This document shows, piece by piece, positions 61,524 through 64,000 of a stretch of DNA of 64,000 bases (position 1 is the stretch's first letter; each line of letters starts with the position of its first letter). Below the pieces are notes generated by a model. That model was not told the origin of the DNA and searched no databases. It was given only the letters and a program-made list of their open reading frames with translations. The stretch is taken from positions 186,001-250,000 of the forward strand of contig NZ_FPEI01000004.1 of NCBI RefSeq assembly GCF_900117415.1, read 5' to 3'. The position numbers and the translations under genes were made by a program. This stretch comes from Hyphomicrobium sp. CS1BSMeth3 (lineage in GTDB: Bacteria; Pseudomonadota; Alphaproteobacteria; Rhizobiales; Hyphomicrobiaceae).

Positions 61524-62372
61524 ATGAAGCTCGTTCGCTTCGGTGCGCACGGCGCCGAGAAGCCCGGCCTTGTCGGTTCCGACGGCACGATCCGGGATCT
61601 TTCGGGTCACGTGAAGGACATCGACGGCAGCACGCTGAGCGACGCGGGCCTCGCCAAGCTGCGCGCCCTCGATCCCGCCTCGCTGCCGGCAGCACCCGCC
61701 GGCGTGCGCCTCGGCGCGCCGGTCGGCAACGTGAAGAACTTCCTCGCCATCGGCCTAAACTATGCCGACCACGCCAAGGAGGCCGGCCAGCCCATTCCTG
61801 CCGAGCCGATCGTTTTCTACAAGCTCACGAACTGCATCTGCGGACCCAATGACGACGTGATGATCCCGCGCGACTCGACCAAGCTCGACTGGGAGCTCGA
61901 GATCGCCTTCGTCGTCGGCAAGCGCGCGCGCTATGTCGATCTCAAGGACGCCAAGAGCCACATCGCCGGCTACACCATCTGCAACGACGTCTCCGAGCGC
62001 GCCTTCCAGATGGAGCGCGGCGGCCAGTGGATGAAGGGCAAGTGCGCCGAGACGTTCGGCCCGCTCGGCCCTTGGCTCGTCACGGCCGACGAGGTCAAGG
62101 ACGTGAACAACCTCACCATGTCGCTCGATCTCAACGGCAAGCGCGCGCAGTCCGGCTCCACGAATACGATGATCTTCAAGTGCGACTTCATCCTGCACTA
62201 TCTCTCGCAGTTCATGGTGCTCGAGCCGGGTGACGTCGTGACCACGGGCACGCCGCCGGGCGTCGGCCTCGGCATGAAGCCACCGACCTTCCTCAAGGCC
62301 GGCGACGTGATGAAGCTCACGATCGAGGGTCTCGGCACGCAGCAGCAGAAGGTCGTGCCCTTCAAGCTCTAA
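61524..62372 (+). CDS. fumarylacetoacetate hydrolase family protein
   Basis: This 282-residue protein has the FAH fold. NFLAIGLNYADHAKEAG opens the domain. The metal-binding acidic residues are in LDWELEIAFVVGKRARYVD, and GYTICNDVSERAFQMERGGQ and PGDVVTTGTPPGVGLGM follow. Family members hydrolyse C-C bonds of diketo acids. In the oxidative L-fucose pathway a member cleaves 2,4-diketo-3-deoxy-fuconate. AGAGGAG lies upstream. The zinc dehydrogenase gene follows 73 bp on, and the enolase-superfamily gene after it. Confidence 0.9.
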   Translation: MKLVRFGAHGAEKPGLVGSDGTIRDLSGHVKDIDGSTLSDAGLAKLRALDPASLPAAPAGVRLGAPVGNVKNFLAIGLNYADHAKEAGQPIPAEPIVFYKLTNCICGPNDDVMIPRDSTKLDWELEIAFVVGKRARYVDLKDAKSHIAGYTICNDVSERAFQMERGGQWMKGKCAETFGPLGPWLVTADEVKDVNNLTMSLDLNGKRAQSGSTNTMIFKCDFILHYLSQFMVLEPGDVVTTGTPPGVGLGMKPPTFLKAGDVMKLTIEGLGTQQQKVVPFKL

Positions 62373-62445
62373 AAAGCTCTACTGCGCCGGCGCGCCCGCA
62401 ATTCGAAAACAAGAGGCGTGCCGGCTTGCCCCGGGAGGCACGCCC

Positions 62446-63435
62446 ATGAAAGCGCTGGTCTATACCGGTCCGAAGACGCTGGTCTTCCGGGATGAGCCCG
62501 ATCCGCAGGCCAATGAGGACGTCGTCGTGAAGGTCGACGTCTGCGGCATCTGCGGCTCGGACATGCACGCCTATCTCGGCCACGACGAGCGCCGCCCACC
62601 ACCGCAGATCCTCGGCCACGAGGCGGCAGGCGTCGCAACCTCGGGCGCCTACAAAGGCAGACGCGTCGCGCTCAATCCACTGGTGACGTGCGGCACGTGC
62701 GATGCCTGCCGGGGTGGCCGGCCCCATGTCTGCCGCTCGCGCCAGATCATGTCCATGATGCCGCGCGCAGGCGCCTTCGCCGAGTTGGTCCGCGCGCCTG
62801 AGCAGAACCTCGTTCCCATTCCCGAAGGCCTCGCGACCGACATCGCAGCCCTCACCGAGCCGCTCGCGGTCGGCTATCACGCCGTCAATCTCGGCGAGCG
62901 GGCGCTTCACATGCCGCTTGCCGCCGCGCGCGTTGCCGTCATCGGCGGCGGTGCCATCGGCCTCTGCGTCGCTCAGGTGCTCGAATCCCGCGGTGCGCGC
63001 AACATCCTCATTGCCGAGACGAGCGCCATCCGCCGCGTGCGCCTCGAGAGCAAGGGCCGCTTCGGCGCGTACGACCCCGCTAGTACTCCACCGGCAGCGG
63101 CTTCCATGGATCTCGTGCTCGATGCCTATGGCGGCACGGCCTCGCGCAGCGAAGCCTGCCGTCTCGTCGCACCGGGCGGCGCGATCGTCCACATCGGCCT
63201 CGGCTCGGCCGAGGGCGGCATCGACGTGCGCAAGCTCACGCTGCAGGAAGTGACCTTCATCGGCTCGTACTGCTACACGCCCGTCGAGTTCCGCGAGACG
63301 CTCGCAGGCCTCGCCGCGGGCATCTTCGGCCCCATTGATTGGACAGAGGCGCGGCCCCTCTCCGAAGGTGGCACCGCCTTCGCCGAACTCGCTGCCGGCA
63401 AAGTCGCCTCGGCCAAGATCCTCCTCAAGATGTGA
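62446..63435 (+). CDS. zinc-dependent alcohol/polyol dehydrogenase
   Basis: This 329-residue MDR dehydrogenase has the catalytic zinc site (CGICGSDMHAYLGHDERR and GHEAAG), the four structural-zinc cysteines in CGTCDACRGGRPHVC, and the Rossmann motif VIGGGAIGLCVAQVLE. It resembles threonine/sorbitol-dehydrogenase-like sugar dehydrogenases. A short irregular stretch (DPASTPPAAASM, near 210) replaces part of the coenzyme domain. Gene order suggests it works on a sugar or sugar acid; substrate unknown. Confidence 0.9.
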   Translation: MKALVYTGPKTLVFRDEPDPQANEDVVVKVDVCGICGSDMHAYLGHDERRPPPQILGHEAAGVATSGAYKGRRVALNPLVTCGTCDACRGGRPHVCRSRQIMSMMPRAGAFAELVRAPEQNLVPIPEGLATDIAALTEPLAVGYHAVNLGERALHMPLAAARVAVIGGGAIGLCVAQVLESRGARNILIAETSAIRRVRLESKGRFGAYDPASTPPAAASMDLVLDAYGGTASRSEACRLVAPGGAIVHIGLGSAEGGIDVRKLTLQEVTFIGSYCYTPVEFRETLAGLAAGIFGPIDWTEARPLSEGGTAFAELAAGKVASAKILLKM

Positions 63436-63449
63436 GAGAGCGCGCACGC

Positions 63450-64000
63450 ATGACCGACACGACCATCACCGCCCTGAAGACCACGCTGCTCAGCGTACCC
63501 TGGCGCGACGGCCCACCCGCAGCCGGCATCGTCGATCCGACGCCGCGCCAGTTCGTGGTGGTCGAGATCGCGACGAAGGGCGGTCTCACCGGCCTGGGCT
63601 ATCTGCACATTCTCGGCGACGGCTCCGCGACCATCGCAGCCTGTCTCGAGGAGATGATCGCACCGAGGATCCTCGGCCGTGACGCAACCGAGGTCGAGGG
63701 CATCTGGCAGTCGCTCTGGAAGAGCACGTACCGCGTCGGGCGTGCGGGCGTTGCGATCTTCGCCATGTCGGCCGTGGACATCGCGCTCTGGGATATCGTC
63801 GGCAAGCGTGCCGGCCTGCCGCTGCATCGGCTCTGGGGCAACGCACGCGCGTCGGTTCCCGCGTACGGCTCCGGCTGCTGGCGCGGGCTCGGCCGCGACG
63901 GCATGATCGATCGCGCGAAGTACTTCGTCGGCATGGGCATGAAGGCCATCAAGATGCAGGTTGCGCATCTCCGCCCCTGGCGCGAGGACGTGCGCAATGT
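63450..64000 (+). CDS. mandelate racemase/muconate-lactonizing enzyme family (enolase superfamily), N-terminal part
   Basis: The first 183 residues are in the window; the gene runs off the right edge. It starts MTDTTITALKTTLLSVPWRD. The N-terminal capping domain contains FVVVEIATKGGLTGLGYLH and the family phrase FAMSAVDIALWDIVGKRAGL. The barrel begins with IKMQVAHLRPW: Lys at the first position of the K-x-K motif, Gln at the second. That single Lys fits a sugar-acid dehydratase more than a racemase. It starts 15 bases after the dehydrogenase gene, in the same operon. Confidence 0.9.
   Translation, partial: MTDTTITALKTTLLSVPWRDGPPAAGIVDPTPRQFVVVEIATKGGLTGLGYLHILGDGSATIAACLEEMIAPRILGRDATEVEGIWQSLWKSTYRVGRAGVAIFAMSAVDIALWDIVGKRAGLPLHRLWGNARASVPAYGSGCWRGLGRDGMIDRAKYFVGMGMKAIKMQVAHLRPWREDVRN

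Overview
The window is a 64 kb, GC-rich, densely coded chromosomal segment. Gene content points to an alphaproteobacterium, most likely of the Hyphomicrobiales (Rhizobiales). Pointers are the divK-pleD operon, the trpC-moaC-moeA order, the ppx-rlmE pair, a short HPr kinase lacking its N-terminal domain, a hypothetical protein with the IGHNGGPPL motif, and several periplasmic binding-protein transport systems. I see no transposase, integrase, phage genes or CRISPR array. The genus cannot be named from this sequence alone.

Layout. 1-5 kb: a sulfonate node, with a sulfoacetaldehyde dehydrogenase (SauS type), an FMN 2-hydroxyacid dehydrogenase and a methyltransferase on the minus strand, divergent from sulfoacetaldehyde acetyltransferase (xsc). 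5.5-12 kb: small genes (PilZ, YceI, DinB, a quinone-oxidoreductase-like MDR protein, a C39-like peptidase candidate) and an IlvD/Edd dehydratase. 12-16 kb: pleD and divK, then DUF3572 and a ROK sugar kinase. 16-20 kb: ketopantoate reductase, GNAT, a xylonate-dehydratase-like protein and a lone HPr kinase. 20-32.5 kb: M15 peptidase, ppx-rlmE, a sodium/solute symporter, moeA-moaC-trpC, a phosphoesterase, an SNase-like protein, CorA and a membrane protein. A tRNA-Thr(CGT) lies at 33.3 kb.

33.7-42.6 kb is the most distinctive region. A LysR regulator is divergent from a six-gene unit: binding protein, fused permease, ATPase, sulfatase, formylglycine-generating enzyme (FGE), sulfatase. Both sulfatases lack signal peptides and carry the C-x-P-x-R site that FGE activates. 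The locus therefore reads as import of an anionic ester followed by desulfation in the cytoplasm. It is followed by a broken AraC-type regulator. 43-46.9 kb holds a secreted serine protease and small proteins. 47-53.8 kb is a complete branched-chain amino-acid type (liv) ABC system with two binding proteins. 54-56 kb has a CDGSH protein and a nitrilase-family amidase. 56-64 kb is a tripartite tricarboxylate (TctABC) transporter with two tandem binding proteins, beside SDR, fumarylacetoacetase-family, zinc alcohol dehydrogenase and enolase-superfamily genes. That enzyme set fits oxidative breakdown of a (deoxy) sugar acid.

Two families of non-coding repeats run through the window. One is a mosaic of GC-rich hairpin modules (7 sites), each immediately 3' of a gene. 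The other is a twin-palindrome element of about 165 bp (3 copies plus a 69-bp single-palindrome relative). Its CTAG or CTAA ends supply stop codons or abut start codons of neighbouring genes.
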